Shown here: positions 8,371 to 16,933 of the stretch, piece after piece
Layout: each line of letters begins with the position of its first letter
Numbering within the stretch: position 1 is the stretch's first letter
From: Clostridiales bacterium
Lineage (GTDB): Bacteria; Bacillota; Clostridia; Lachnospirales; Lachnospiraceae
Direction of reading: 5' to 3'
Length of the DNA: 55,544 nucleotides
Assembly: GCA_021199255.1 (NCBI GenBank)
Contig: JAJQIK010000041.1
Coordinates: 1 to 55,544 of the forward strand
Translations under genes and position numbers: made by a program
Notes under the pieces: generated by a model
What the model saw: the letters and a program-made list of their open reading frames with translations, nothing else
Told to the model about the DNA's origin: nothing
Databases searched by the model: none

Positions 8371-10008
8371 TCATAGTACGCCGATATTTTGACCCAGCAT
8401 CAGGAAGAAAAAGCCGAAAGGCATTTTTGCCAGCTCCGCTTCGCCAATGACCCTGAGCACCATCAATAAGGTCACATAGAGGAACCCTCCTGCCAAACAG
8501 GATACAATAAGCGTAACAGCCGCTCCGGCTGGTTCATACAGCAGTCTGTTTAAAAGCAGAACCACAAGCCCCGACACACAGGCCGCCGCCGCAGGGAAAG
8601 CCACATCTGTAATCCACGCCTGACGGTATTTCAGGCGCCTGCACAGCAGTCCAAAACTGAGGACTGTGTGAACCGCCCAAAACAGGATCAAGGAGTAAAT
8701 CACACCGTCCGCGCCCAGAAGAGCCTTCTGCACCAGCAGATAAGCGGCAGCCACATGAATCAGCAAGGAAAACGCCGAGACAGCCAACAGTTCCCTCACC
8801 ATATGAATCTTATAGAAAAGCTGTCCGAACAGGAAGCTAAAGCTGCACAATACAATAAGGACGGCACCCTTCTGCGCCCAGGCCACCGGCTCATCTGTCA
8901 ATCCTTTATAAAGACATTTTACCGCGGCTTCCGCCAGAACCGCCAGTCCAATCGCCGCCGGAAAGGAAAGGAGACATACCTTGCGTATGGCCTTACCCAA
9001 CCGTTCCCGCATGACACGATAGTCCTCCTTCTCATAGGCGCTGCTAATCCTTCCCACATAAGAGGAAACGCCCAGACAGACCAAAGCCGCGGCAATGCCC
9101 ACCAGTACGGCGGGCTTGCTGTAATAGCAGCCCCATAAGGCAGTGCGCGTTTCCCCCATTTCCTTCTTATTCATACAATAATTAAACATTCTTTGGTCGA
9201 TCAGCATAAACCCATTGAAGCAAAAGGCGGCCAGCGCCATGGGGATACTACTGCCCAGAAGCAGCTTCCGCAGGGAGACCTGGGTTTCCGGCCTCTTGCC
9301 GCTATCCTGCCCCAGCTTCCTTTTCAAAGTACCAGAATACACGATATAAATCACCAGTAAATATAAAATGGTAATGAACTGGGACAACAGCACGCCCACC
9401 ATGGCGCCCAGCGCGCCATAGGCGTAGGTATAGGCGTCCGCCTTCAGCAAGACCGCAACCTTCTCACCATAGGCATTAAAAAGATTGCCGCAGGCCAGCG
9501 TGCAGACTATCATGGCTATTCCTTCAAGATACTGGGAATGGGCTGCCAATACGCCCAGGCCATATCCCTGGAAGAACCCGCGGAACATACCGATTAAGGC
9601 GGCAAATACAATAACCGGGGCAGCGGCAAGAATTGCCATGCGGCTTAAGGGCTCCAGAAAAAGAAGCTCCGCCAGCAGGCGGGCCAGCAGGACAAGCGCC
9701 GCCGCCAGCAAAACGCTGACCGTAATATTGATGAAAAACGCCGCGTTCAATACCTTACCGGCGTTTTTGTACTGTTCCCTTTTGACCCGGTAACGGATCA
9801 CGCCCGACATGGACTTTGACATACTGTAGGAGGTAAACAGGGAAATAACCCAAAACAATTCAAAAGCCGGGGCAAACAGCCCCATTCCCGCGTCTCCGAT
9901 CACTCTCGACAGAGGGATACGCATCAATAACAAAAGGATATAGAACCAGATTCCCACATTCAGGACCGTTTGATTCTTCCAGTTTTTATTCCTGACATTT
10001 AATTTCAT
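8371..10008 (-). CDS. SpoVB-like polysaccharide/lipid flippase (MOP superfamily)
   Basis: This integral membrane transporter of 545 residues has 13-14 predicted membrane segments. It is of the oligosaccharide flippase group that includes stage V sporulation protein B. The strongest sign is the loop GMFRGFFQGYG at about 138-148, matching the RGxFQG motif of SpoVB-type proteins, and the early SRVIGDAGMGLF. Such proteins move lipid-linked cell wall or polysaccharide precursors across the membrane. The start is supported by an AGGGGAA site. It lies 9 bases after ybeY, so it is probably transcribed with the ybeY-phoH block. Which lipid it moves cannot be told. Confidence 0.83.
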   Translation of the reverse strand: MKLNVRNKNWKNQTVLNVGIWFYILLLLMRIPLSRVIGDAGMGLFAPAFELFWVISLFTSYSMSKSMSGVIRYRVKREQYKNAGKVLNAAFFINITVSVLLAAALVLLARLLAELLFLEPLSRMAILAAAPVIVFAALIGMFRGFFQGYGLGVLAAHSQYLEGIAMIVCTLACGNLFNAYGEKVAVLLKADAYTYAYGALGAMVGVLLSQFITILYLLVIYIVYSGTLKRKLGQDSGKRPETQVSLRKLLLGSSIPMALAAFCFNGFMLIDQRMFNYCMNKKEMGETRTALWGCYYSKPAVLVGIAAALVCLGVSSYVGRISSAYEKEDYRVMRERLGKAIRKVCLLSFPAAIGLAVLAEAAVKCLYKGLTDEPVAWAQKGAVLIVLCSFSFLFGQLFYKIHMVRELLAVSAFSLLIHVAAAYLLVQKALLGADGVIYSLILFWAVHTVLSFGLLCRRLKYRQAWITDVAFPAAAACVSGLVVLLLNRLLYEPAGAAVTLIVSCLAGGFLYVTLLMVLRVIGEAELAKMPFGFFFLMLGQNIGVL

Positions 10009-10017
10009 ATTGTTCCC

Positions 10018-10518
10018 CTATTCTCTTGTAATGCCAAGCCGGTTCAGCACGGCCTCCTGCCTGTGTTCCATGGCAGCCGCTTCCTCCGGCGTCATATGGT
10101 CGTATCCGCACAGATGGAACATACTATGAGCCGTCAAAAAGGCAAATTCCCTGAGAACGCTGTGTCCGTATTCATGAGCCTGCGCTTCCACCCGATCCGC
10201 CGATATCACAATATCGCCAAGCAGCAATTCACCGCTGTCAGGGTCAAAATAATCCGCCTCGTTTTGTTCCGCCAGAGAAAAATCTCCCGCCCGCTCAAAG
10301 GGAATGTTCGGAAAGGAAAGCACGTCCGTCTCCCGGTCTATATTCCGATAATCCCGGTTGTATGCACGAATCCCCTCGTTGTCCGTCACAAGCAGGTTTA
10401 CCGTGGTTTCGTAGGGACATTGCTCCATCTGCGTCACCGCGTCCATAATCCTGTCCAAAAGCTCCCGGATATCAAAGGGAAAAACCTGATCCGTTTCATT
10501 CTCAACGTAAGAAGTCAT
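10018..10518 (-). CDS. ybeY: Endoribonuclease YbeY (rRNA maturation factor)
   Basis: This is a metal-dependent endoribonuclease involved in 16S rRNA 3' end maturation and ribosome quality control. The H3xH5xH zinc motif is intact in HSMFHLCGYDH (H131, H135, H141), followed by the usual MTPEE. LSFP and GDIVIS are also in place. The 166-residue length is normal. A GAGGAG site lies 10 bases before the ATG, within the end of the upstream gene; the two genes overlap by 17 bases. The order phoH - HD membrane protein - ybeY is the conserved Firmicutes arrangement. Confidence 0.96.
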   Translation of the reverse strand: MTSYVENETDQVFPFDIRELLDRIMDAVTQMEQCPYETTVNLLVTDNEGIRAYNRDYRNIDRETDVLSFPNIPFERAGDFSLAEQNEADYFDPDSGELLLGDIVISADRVEAQAHEYGHSVLREFAFLTAHSMFHLCGYDHMTPEEAAAMEHRQEAVLNRLGITRE

Positions 10519-11701
10519 AGTACAGTTTCTCCTCTATAAAAATCTTTTTCATCTCCCGAAGCTGTCCCAACGATATCTCGCTTCCCCATAACTCGTCTGT
10601 TTCCAGCTTCTTATGAAATACGGCGTCGATCAACTGCCCATAATCCAGCTCCGCTTTAGGGTCTTTGGCAAAGAGGTACAGGATGGAAGAGACGATACAA
10701 TCTGCGAACAGCACCACAATCGTTTCTTTGGATACCATTTTTTCCTCCGGGTCTACATATTCCTTTAAAATTTGTCTGGTATGGGGCGGAAAATGATATT
10801 CCTGACAAACCGCGGATACATTTTCCCAGTTATTTTCTCCCCGCAGAGTACCGATTTTGTGATAATAACCGCAGGCCTTAACGGCAGCGTCGTCCAAATA
10901 CAGCCGTTTGGCAATCTTATCCCCCAGATACGCCGTATGTACCGCATGATAATATTCCTCTTTGGACATATCCTTAAGCTGCACCAGAAGCGGACATTCC
11001 GGATCGTTAATTTCCATATATTTCTCCCGGTAACGGTGGATCACCGTGGAACTGAACATTTTAAGGCTGATCAGCAGCAAAATACAACAGGTCATCAGAT
11101 TCACCGCCGGAATCATAAACTGCGCTGCGGACAGGCGTTCCTGGGAAAACAATACCACGTTGGCCGTCAGGCACAGCATCAGGATCAGCAGGGAAATCAG
11201 AATGGGAAATCCCACATGAAAATCATCGTCCAGCGTACTGAATACCAGAATCCCGGTCAGGCCGCTGATAAAATACAATAAAAAGACGGCATAATCGCCC
11301 CCTGTATAATTGACCGCCACAAACAGGCAGACGCTTCCCGCCGCAAGCCCGGTCATTCCGTTGCTGAAAACGCCCAGCAGCACGAAAATCACCAGAAACG
11401 GCCAGCCCGCTACCGGCAGATAAGGAAGCAGCACCGAAGCCAGAAGGCTTATGATATACATCATGGCGAATCTGCCATACCGGGTTTCGTTGTGATAGAT
11501 AAAAAACCCGTTTATTTCACTTAAGGTAAAGGAAAAGATCACCGCGCCGGTGCCTGCAAGCGCCATCACGACGTCCCGGATCAGCTCGTCCGTCCCGTCC
11601 CGGTACAACAGGCCGCCCCCCAATACAATGCCGCCTGCCAGAAGAAACATCCCTGTAAAAATCAATATTCTTTTCCAAAAGTTCTTTTTACTTTCTTCCA
11701 C
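10502..11701 (-). CDS. Degenerate PgpH-like 7TM protein with a pseudo-HD domain
   Basis: It occupies the place between phoH and ybeY where PgpH, the c-di-AMP phosphodiesterase, is normally found. Starting at the GTG at 11701 (AGGAAG site upstream, 14-base overlap with phoH), the 399 residues give seven membrane helices within about 10-217, then a C-terminal domain that aligns with the PgpH HD domain (YYHAVHTAYLGDKIA at 250, ACGYYHKIGT at 276, VLFADCIVSSI at 330). The large extracellular HDED domain of PgpH is missing. The metal-binding HD pair reads H281-K282, and the later HH pair appears replaced (ILKEYVDP at 311). Cleavage of c-di-AMP is therefore unlikely. A sensory or scaffolding role is inference. 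Confidence 0.8.
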   Translation of the reverse strand: MEESKKNFWKRILIFTGMFLLAGGIVLGGGLLYRDGTDELIRDVVMALAGTGAVIFSFTLSEINGFFIYHNETRYGRFAMMYIISLLASVLLPYLPVAGWPFLVIFVLLGVFSNGMTGLAAGSVCLFVAVNYTGGDYAVFLLYFISGLTGILVFSTLDDDFHVGFPILISLLILMLCLTANVVLFSQERLSAAQFMIPAVNLMTCCILLLISLKMFSSTVIHRYREKYMEINDPECPLLVQLKDMSKEEYYHAVHTAYLGDKIAKRLYLDDAAVKACGYYHKIGTLRGENNWENVSAVCQEYHFPPHTRQILKEYVDPEEKMVSKETIVVLFADCIVSSILYLFAKDPKAELDYGQLIDAVFHKKLETDELWGSEISLGQLREMKKIFIEEKLYYDFLR

Positions 11702-12698
11702 GGTTATACTTCCTGTTTTTCTGTTTTGATTCGTTGTATTTCTCTTTGGCTTCGTAATCGTCGTATGCCTTGACAATCTTCTGCACCAGAGGATGGCGCA
11801 CCACATCTCTGCTTCCAAGCCTGCAAAAAGCAATCCCTTCTATTCTGGATAATACCTTCGCCGCCATATCCAGTCCTGACTTGGCGTCGGGAGGCAAATC
11901 CTTCTGGGACGCGTCTCCGGTGACGATAACCTTGGAGCCGAAGCCGATACGCGTCAGAAACATTTTCATCTGTGCAGGCGTCGTATTCTGCGCTTCATCA
12001 AGAATAATATACGCATTGTCCAGCGTCCTTCCTCTCATATAAGCAAGAGGCGCCACCTCGATTAACCCTTTCTCCATGTTTTTATTGAAGTTTTCCGCGC
12101 CCATAATCTGATACAGGGCGTCATAGAGCGGCCTTAAATAAGGATCGACCTTGCTCTGCAGGTCTCCGGGCAAAAATCCCAGCTTCTCTCCCGCCTCAAT
12201 AGCGGGCCTGGTCAAAATAATCCGGCTCACTTCATTATTCTGAAAGGCCATAATCGCCATTGCCATCGCAAGATAGGTTTTGCCGGTTCCCGCAGGCCCG
12301 ATGCCAAACACAATCATGTGGTTCCTGATGGCGTCTACATATTGTTTCTGCCCTAAAGTCTTAGGTTTGATCGGTTTACCGTTTATTGTATGGCAGATAC
12401 AGTCCTCGTCTATCTGCACCAGCACATCACCCTGATTCTCCGGCTCGATCTCAAGGGCGTAATCCACATTCTGTTCTTCCAGCACATTTCCCCGCTCTGA
12501 TAGGGTGAGCAGCTCCTGTACGATATGCGCCGCATGCTGCACCGCTTTCTGCTCCCCGCTGATTCTGACGGCGCCGTCCCGGTCTACGATCATCACATGA
12601 AGCTGATCTTCGATTTTCCTGATATAAGAATCACATTCTCCAAACAGATTCTGCATATGCGCTACAGGCACATCCATACTGACTGTATATTCTTCCAT
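11688..12698 (-). CDS. phoH: PhoH family ATPase
   Basis: This 336-residue cytoplasmic P-loop ATPase is of the PhoH/PhoL type, thought to act in RNA metabolism. An N-terminal KH-like segment (residues about 7-80) precedes the Walker A motif GPAGTGKT at 134-141. Walker B is in AYIILDEAQNTTPAQMKMFLTRIG, and the conserved VTGDASQKDLP and SGLDMA follow. The C terminus is basic (KEKYNESKQKNRKYNRGRK). It follows yqfD by 15 bases and overlaps the 7TM pseudo-HD gene by 14 bases, placing it in one operon with yqfC, yqfD and ybeY. Confidence 0.96.
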   Translation of the reverse strand: MEEYTVSMDVPVAHMQNLFGECDSYIRKIEDQLHVMIVDRDGAVRISGEQKAVQHAAHIVQELLTLSERGNVLEEQNVDYALEIEPENQGDVLVQIDEDCICHTINGKPIKPKTLGQKQYVDAIRNHMIVFGIGPAGTGKTYLAMAMAIMAFQNNEVSRIILTRPAIEAGEKLGFLPGDLQSKVDPYLRPLYDALYQIMGAENFNKNMEKGLIEVAPLAYMRGRTLDNAYIILDEAQNTTPAQMKMFLTRIGFGSKVIVTGDASQKDLPPDAKSGLDMAAKVLSRIEGIAFCRLGSRDVVRHPLVQKIVKAYDDYEAKEKYNESKQKNRKYNRGRK

Positions 12699-12713
12699 TC
12701 CCCTGTTGCCTTT

Positions 12714-13961
12714 CTATTCCCCGGCCGGCGTTTCCGATGCTTCGGTTTCCTGAATCTGCTCTGTCCGGGTGGTGACAGACCAGACAGCCGCTTCTTCGAG
12801 CTGCATACGGACATTCAATACCCAGCTATCATCATTCTTTTTTATTGTAACATTTTTTTCTATAATTTGTACCCCTTTTTCCTCTAAAGTCGATATTATT
12901 TTGTCCCATTCCTCTCGCATGATATCATTCATTTCAGCCTCCGTATATTTTCGCTGCACGATTTCGTACTCCTGTATGGTTCTGCGGCCGTAGAAAATGG
13001 GCAGATATAAATGATCCAACAACTGAAGCTGGCTCTTTTCCTCGCTGACATCATAGGTATCGTAAGGGATTTTCCCCAATCCAAGGTTCCACTCCTTATC
13101 CCGAAAGCCCACAAGCGGCATACTTTTCTGCCTGCCGGTATACTGCTTCTCTTCATATAGGATTTCCCGTTCGACGGACACAGATTCACTGTAACGAAGC
13201 GTAATGTCCGCGTCCGCCTGTACAAACTGATATCTCCTGACCGTGGCGTCCTCGTTATAAACCGGCACCGCGCCGCTTACCAGCACCTCACCCTTCTCCA
13301 CCTGATCTCCGGGCGCTACCTGCGGGACGCCGCTTCGGGTGATGATATAGGAGACGGTTCCTGATTTTACCGCCACCAGATCTGTTCCTGTCCCGTCCCC
13401 TTGTTGACCAGATTGGTCATATTCCGGCATTTCGTTTTCTTTGATGTAGATCAGCAGCGTAGTCCCTTCCACCTGTACGGAAGTCCAGGTAATCTGCCCA
13501 TACTCTTCCCGCAGCCCCTCTTCCAGCTCTTCAATCTGAAGACTGCTTTTCTTCATCGCGGCGTGTACGCCCTGTTCCTCCAGATAATCCATCAAAACGT
13601 CCTCTGTCAGAGCATAATTTCCCTCAATTTTAATATTCCAGATATATCCTGAGGTAACGATCCAGAACAGTATGCAGCCCACAAGTCCAATGACAAAGAT
13701 TTTACGTCTTTGCATTTTGGACACAAAAAAAGGCAGTCCATATTTTTTCAAAACGGCTGCCTTTGTACCAGTCTTTTTTAATAACGGCTTTAATGCAAAA
13801 AACCCCTCCACGCTGATATTCATGGTATCGTAATCGCCATGGTTGACGATATCCCATACCAAAATATCGTGATTGCCGCATAGATTTAAGAATCTTTCCG
13901 TAGAATATCCCCACACCTTAATGGTCACGTAGCCTTTGATATATTGAATCCAATGAAGCAT
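12714..13961 (-). CDS. yqfD: Sporulation protein YqfD
   Basis: This 415-residue membrane protein of the YqfD/SpoIV-related family is needed for late sporulation stages in bacilli. The N terminus (residues 1-80) is a soluble domain with GYSTERFLNLC and NHGDYDTMNISVEGFFALKPLLKKTGTKA segments, then a basic patch and a single membrane helix (IFVIGLVGCILFWIVTSGYIW). A large extracytoplasmic domain follows, with IKIEGNYALTEDVLMDYL and APGDQVEKGEVLVSG. These are the usual YqfD landmarks. It lies directly after yqfC (29 bases), as in other endospore formers, and before phoH. Expression in the mother cell is known for the Bacillus pair. Confidence 0.93.
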   Translation of the reverse strand: MLHWIQYIKGYVTIKVWGYSTERFLNLCGNHDILVWDIVNHGDYDTMNISVEGFFALKPLLKKTGTKAAVLKKYGLPFFVSKMQRRKIFVIGLVGCILFWIVTSGYIWNIKIEGNYALTEDVLMDYLEEQGVHAAMKKSSLQIEELEEGLREEYGQITWTSVQVEGTTLLIYIKENEMPEYDQSGQQGDGTGTDLVAVKSGTVSYIITRSGVPQVAPGDQVEKGEVLVSGAVPVYNEDATVRRYQFVQADADITLRYSESVSVEREILYEEKQYTGRQKSMPLVGFRDKEWNLGLGKIPYDTYDVSEEKSQLQLLDHLYLPIFYGRRTIQEYEIVQRKYTEAEMNDIMREEWDKIISTLEEKGVQIIEKNVTIKKNDDSWVLNVRMQLEEAAVWSVTTRTEQIQETEASETPAGE

Positions 13962-13990
13962 TCCGATCCCCCATTCCTGCCCGGCTCACT

Positions 13991-14290
13991 CTATAGATAC
14001 CGGACGGCGTCAATATTGCCGCTTATTTTCATGTCTTCATTGGTATAATAATCGATGGACAGCCGCTTCCCTTCAAAGCAGATTTTGCAATTCTTTCCCT
14101 GTAATACAATCGTCTGGGTGTTGTACTCCAGAATCCCCTTGTAATTCTGAATAAAGGCTTCCCTGTTGCCGGTTACCGTGACAATAGCCGCCCCTAACAT
14201 GGTATCCTTCGGAAGCTTCAGGGACTCTACGATCAGTTCTCTGGAGCCTGATAAAGTTGGTAACGGTGATTTTCTGCTATTTCTTCTCAT
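13991..14290 (-). CDS. yqfC: Sporulation protein YqfC
   Basis: This 99-residue small protein is the usual partner of YqfD. Family landmarks are ELIVESLKLPKDTMLGAAIVTVTGNREAFIQNYKGILEY and a closing segment DMKISGNIDAVRYL. The ATG at 14290 is the first possible start, because in-frame TGA and TAG codons lie just upstream. No ribosome binding site precedes it. A CATATAGT element resembling a sporulation sigma factor -10 box lies 5 bases upstream, so the transcript may begin at the start codon itself (see the regulatory entry). Confidence 0.9.
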   Translation of the reverse strand: MRRNSRKSPLPTLSGSRELIVESLKLPKDTMLGAAIVTVTGNREAFIQNYKGILEYNTQTIVLQGKNCKICFEGKRLSIDYYTNEDMKISGNIDAVRYL

Positions 14291-14295
14291 AGTTC

Positions 14296-14324
14296 ACTAT
14301 ATGATTTTCAAAAGCATTTCATAC
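14296..14324 (-). promoter_or_regulatory. Possible sporulation-sigma promoter for yqfC
   Basis: On the minus strand the sequence reads GTATGAA, 14 bases, CATATAGT, then GAACT and the ATG of yqfC. CATATAGT is one base from the sigma-E -10 form CATACAnT, and the -35 is a weaker match. In Bacillus yqfC-yqfD are sigma-E dependent, which fits. The distance puts transcription start at about the A of the ATG, implying a leaderless message. Confidence 0.4.
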
Positions 14325-14351
14325 CCGCCAATCACAAATCCCGTTCCGCGC

Positions 14352-15665
14352 TCAGAAGGAATCCCCCACGGTTCCTTTGATCAAAGGAGCCTGCGCAGGC
14401 TGCCTTTTCCCGAAATGATACGCCCTTCTGAATCTTTGTTCCGCAGCCCCTAATCGCTCCCTGTCATTGGCGTACAGGGTCGCTAAGGATTCTCCCGCCT
14501 GAACAAAGTCCCCTCTTTTCTTGTGCAGTACCAGCCCCACCGACAAATCGATGACGCTTTCCTTGGTTTCCCGTCCGCCGCCAAGAAGCAGGGAACAGAC
14601 GCCGATTTCATCACAGTCGATTTTCTCCACATATCCCTCCTGCAAGGCGGGAATCTCCTGAATCATAGACGCCTTAGGCAGAAGCGAGGGATCGTACACG
14701 GCTGCGGGATCACCGCCCTGTGCCCGCACCATCTCCGCCAGCTTTTCCAGCGCGCTGCCGTTTCGTATCGCCTCTGAAAGCCTCTTTTCGGCTTCTTCCC
14801 GGCTCTGTGCCGCCCCTGCGGCAATCAGCATATAGCTTCCCAGCGTCATACAAAGCCGGGTGAAATCCTGCGGCCCGGCTCCCCGGAGGGTGGCGATTGC
14901 CTCCTCAACCTCCAGCGCGTTTCCTACCGCATAACCCAGGGGCTGATCCATGTCGGATACCACCGCGATGGTTTTTTTTCCGGCTCCGTTGCCAAGAGCC
15001 GTCATTTCCCGCGCCAGGGCAAAGGCGTCCTCCTCCCGCTTCATAAAAGCTCCGCTTCCTGTCTTTACGTCCAGCACAATGGCGTCTGCGCCGGAAGCCA
15101 GCTTTTTACTCATAATGGAACTGGCGATCAGGGACATCTGATCCACCGTAGCGGTCACGTCCCGCAAAGCGTACAGCTTCTTATCCGCAGGGGCGATATC
15201 CAGCGTCTGTCCCATAATCGCCACGCCGATTTCATTCACCTGCCTTACAAAATGCTCCTCCGTAATACCGGTGGTAAAGCCCGGAAAGCTTTCCAGCTTA
15301 TCGATGGTGCCGCCCGTATGCCCCAGTCCTCTGCCGCTCATTTTGGCAATTTTAACGCCGCAGGCCGCAACCATGGGCGTCAGGGCGATCGACGTCTTGT
15401 CTCCCACCCCGCCGGTGGAATGTTTGTCTACCTTGACGCCGGAAATAGAGGACAAATCTACCATGTCGCCGCTGCGCGCCATTGCCATGGTCAGGGCGGC
15501 GGTCTCGTCCGCACTCATACCCTGAAAATAAACGGCCATCATCATGGCGGACATTTGATAATCCGGGATATGGCCTGCCGTATATTCCTGAATCATTTCC
15601 TGAATTTCTTCCGCGGTCAGCGCCCGGCCGTTTCTCTTTTTCATAATCAGATCATACATTCTCAT
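14352..15665 (-). CDS. pdp: Pyrimidine-nucleoside phosphorylase
   Basis: This enzyme splits uridine, thymidine or deoxyuridine with phosphate, giving the base and (deoxy)ribose-1-phosphate for salvage or catabolism. The 437 residues start with the family's typical MRMYDLI and contain the phosphate-binding signature [12 protein letters not shown] and the pyrimidine-binding [44 protein letters not shown] is also present. The C-terminal alpha/beta domain is present ([22 protein letters not shown]). It lies 18 bases after rlmH, so the two are probably cotranscribed, and it is separated by 61 bases from yqfC. Confidence 0.96.
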   Translation of the reverse strand: MRMYDLIMKKRNGRALTAEEIQEMIQEYTAGHIPDYQMSAMMMAVYFQGMSADETAALTMAMARSGDMVDLSSISGVKVDKHSTGGVGDKTSIALTPMVAACGVKIAKMSGRGLGHTGGTIDKLESFPGFTTGITEEHFVRQVNEIGVAIMGQTLDIAPADKKLYALRDVTATVDQMSLIASSIMSKKLASGADAIVLDVKTGSGAFMKREEDAFALAREMTALGNGAGKKTIAVVSDMDQPLGYAVGNALEVEEAIATLRGAGPQDFTRLCMTLGSYMLIAAGAAQSREEAEKRLSEAIRNGSALEKLAEMVRAQGGDPAAVYDPSLLPKASMIQEIPALQEGYVEKIDCDEIGVCSLLLGGGRETKESVIDLSVGLVLHKKRGDFVQAGESLATLYANDRERLGAAEQRFRRAYHFGKRQPAQAPLIKGTVGDSF

Positions 15666-15683
15666 TCCGGAATACCAGCCCTT

Positions 15684-16166
15684 TCATTTATGATATGGTT
15701 CCCCGTTTATCATACGATATCCCCGATAAATCTGTTCCAGCAGAATCACTCTCATCAACTGATGGGGAAAGGTCATTCTGGAAAAGCTGACTGCCGCATC
15801 AGCCCTTGCGCATACCTCCTCGTGGAGTCCCAGCGATCCCCCGATAATAAACTGAATATGGCTGACACCCTGCACCGCCAGCTGATTCAATCTGCCCGCA
15901 AAGGCTTCGGAGTCATACATCGTTCCTTCTATTTCCAGCGCAACCACGTAAGCGTCTTCCCTGATATGCTTCAGAATCCGCTCCGCCTCTTTCTTCTTAA
16001 TAAGCTGCTCCTGCGCTTCGCCCGCCTTATCCGGCGTTTTCTCATCCGCCTCCTGTATGATCTCCAGCCGACAATACCGGCTCAGTCTCTTCTCATACTC
16101 CGCGACCGCGTCGCGATAAAATTTCTCTTTGATCTTACCAACGGCGATAATCGTTATTTTCATCAT
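15684..16166 (-). CDS. rlmH: 23S rRNA (pseudouridine-1915 N3)-methyltransferase RlmH
   Basis: This SPOUT-class methyltransferase methylates pseudouridine 1915 in helix 69 of 23S rRNA. The 160 residues match the family throughout: KITIIAVGKIKEKFYRDAVAEYEKRLSRYC at the start, and the SAM-binding knot IGGSLGLHEEVCARAD. The closing LLEQIYRGYRMINGEPYHK is also intact. The start could be the first or second of two adjacent ATG codons. It sits 29 bases after the zinc ribbon membrane protein gene. Confidence 0.97.
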   Translation of the reverse strand: MMKITIIAVGKIKEKFYRDAVAEYEKRLSRYCRLEIIQEADEKTPDKAGEAQEQLIKKKEAERILKHIREDAYVVALEIEGTMYDSEAFAGRLNQLAVQGVSHIQFIIGGSLGLHEEVCARADAAVSFSRMTFPHQLMRVILLEQIYRGYRMINGEPYHK

Positions 16167-16195
16167 GATATCTTCATTTCCGGGGAGTCTGCCCC

Positions 16196-16843
16196 TTATT
16201 GGGGCTCTTCAAACAAGGTCTGATAATATTCGTCTATAAAATGGTCCAGAAAGGCTTCGTCCAGATTCAGGAACTTATCGCTGATCAGATTTTTCATTTT
16301 CTCGGCGCGCATAAAATATTTCTGTTCCTCCGCCAGTTCCTCTCCCTCAAACAATCCTTCGTCCACCTGGGCGGCGCTTAAATTTTCCTGACACCATTTG
16401 GTCATTTCCGTTATCAGGGAATTCTCTGTTTGAGCCTTGCCAAACAGAACTTTAGAACTGCGCATGGACACAACGCCAAACACAATAAACAGAATAAACA
16501 TGGCGCCCATCACGCCGCTTACCAGATATTTGGTCATACCGGCATTTTGATAAATCGGGAGTACCCCAAAAAAGATCAGCAGTACGAAGAGGAAGCCGAT
16601 TCCCCCTACTACCAGCAGCGTATAGGCGGAGGAACGGTTGTCTTCCGCCTTGGCCGCGCTGTTTTGATACAAAACCGCCCGCTCCACTGGAACTGGTATG
16701 ACGGGGGGTATCGGCGCTTCAGAAGCCGTCCCCTCATCTTCTTCCCGCTTCTCTTCCAAGCTGTCTACCAGCTCTACGCCACATTCCGCGCATAAGGTAA
16801 TACCTTCTCTGTACTCATTCCTGCATTTCGGGCACCAGGGCAT
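16196..16843 (-). CDS. Zinc ribbon membrane protein of unknown function
   Basis: From the ATG at 16843, which has a strong AAGGAG site, the 215 residues open with a zinc ribbon (CPKC at 4-7 and CAEC at 18-21). An acidic linker and two membrane helices follow (LLVVGGIGFLFVLLIFFGVLPIY and LVSGVMGAMFILFIVFGVV). The C-terminal cytoplasmic part is helical and acidic, with FMRAEKMKNLISDKFLNLDEAFLDHFIDEYYQTLFEE. The plan resembles many small Firmicutes proteins annotated only as zinc ribbon domain proteins. It has its own promoter within the end of the preceding gene and is followed by rlmH. Confidence 0.78.
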   Translation of the reverse strand: MPWCPKCRNEYREGITLCAECGVELVDSLEEKREEDEGTASEAPIPPVIPVPVERAVLYQNSAAKAEDNRSSAYTLLVVGGIGFLFVLLIFFGVLPIYQNAGMTKYLVSGVMGAMFILFIVFGVVSMRSSKVLFGKAQTENSLITEMTKWCQENLSAAQVDEGLFEGEELAEEQKYFMRAEKMKNLISDKFLNLDEAFLDHFIDEYYQTLFEEPQ

Positions 16844-16902
16844 ATCCGTCACTCTCCTTATCCTGCCTTTTGGAAATCCTTTCAAAATTCCTGTATGGTA
16901 TT

Positions 16903-16931
16903 ATTGTATAATTATTTTGCGCGGATTGCAA
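16903..16931 (-). promoter_or_regulatory. Promoter of the zinc ribbon membrane protein gene
   Basis: On the minus strand TTGCAA (16931-16926), a 17-base spacer and TACAAT (16908-16903) form a good sigma-A promoter, placed just after the stop codon of the upstream MORN gene and 60 bases before the ATG at 16843. Confidence 0.7.
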
Positions 16932-16933
16932 CG

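Noticed and set aside
15252-16223. Plus-strand open frame of 323 codons
   Set aside because: It lies opposite pdp and rlmH, both well identified, and shows no protein family.
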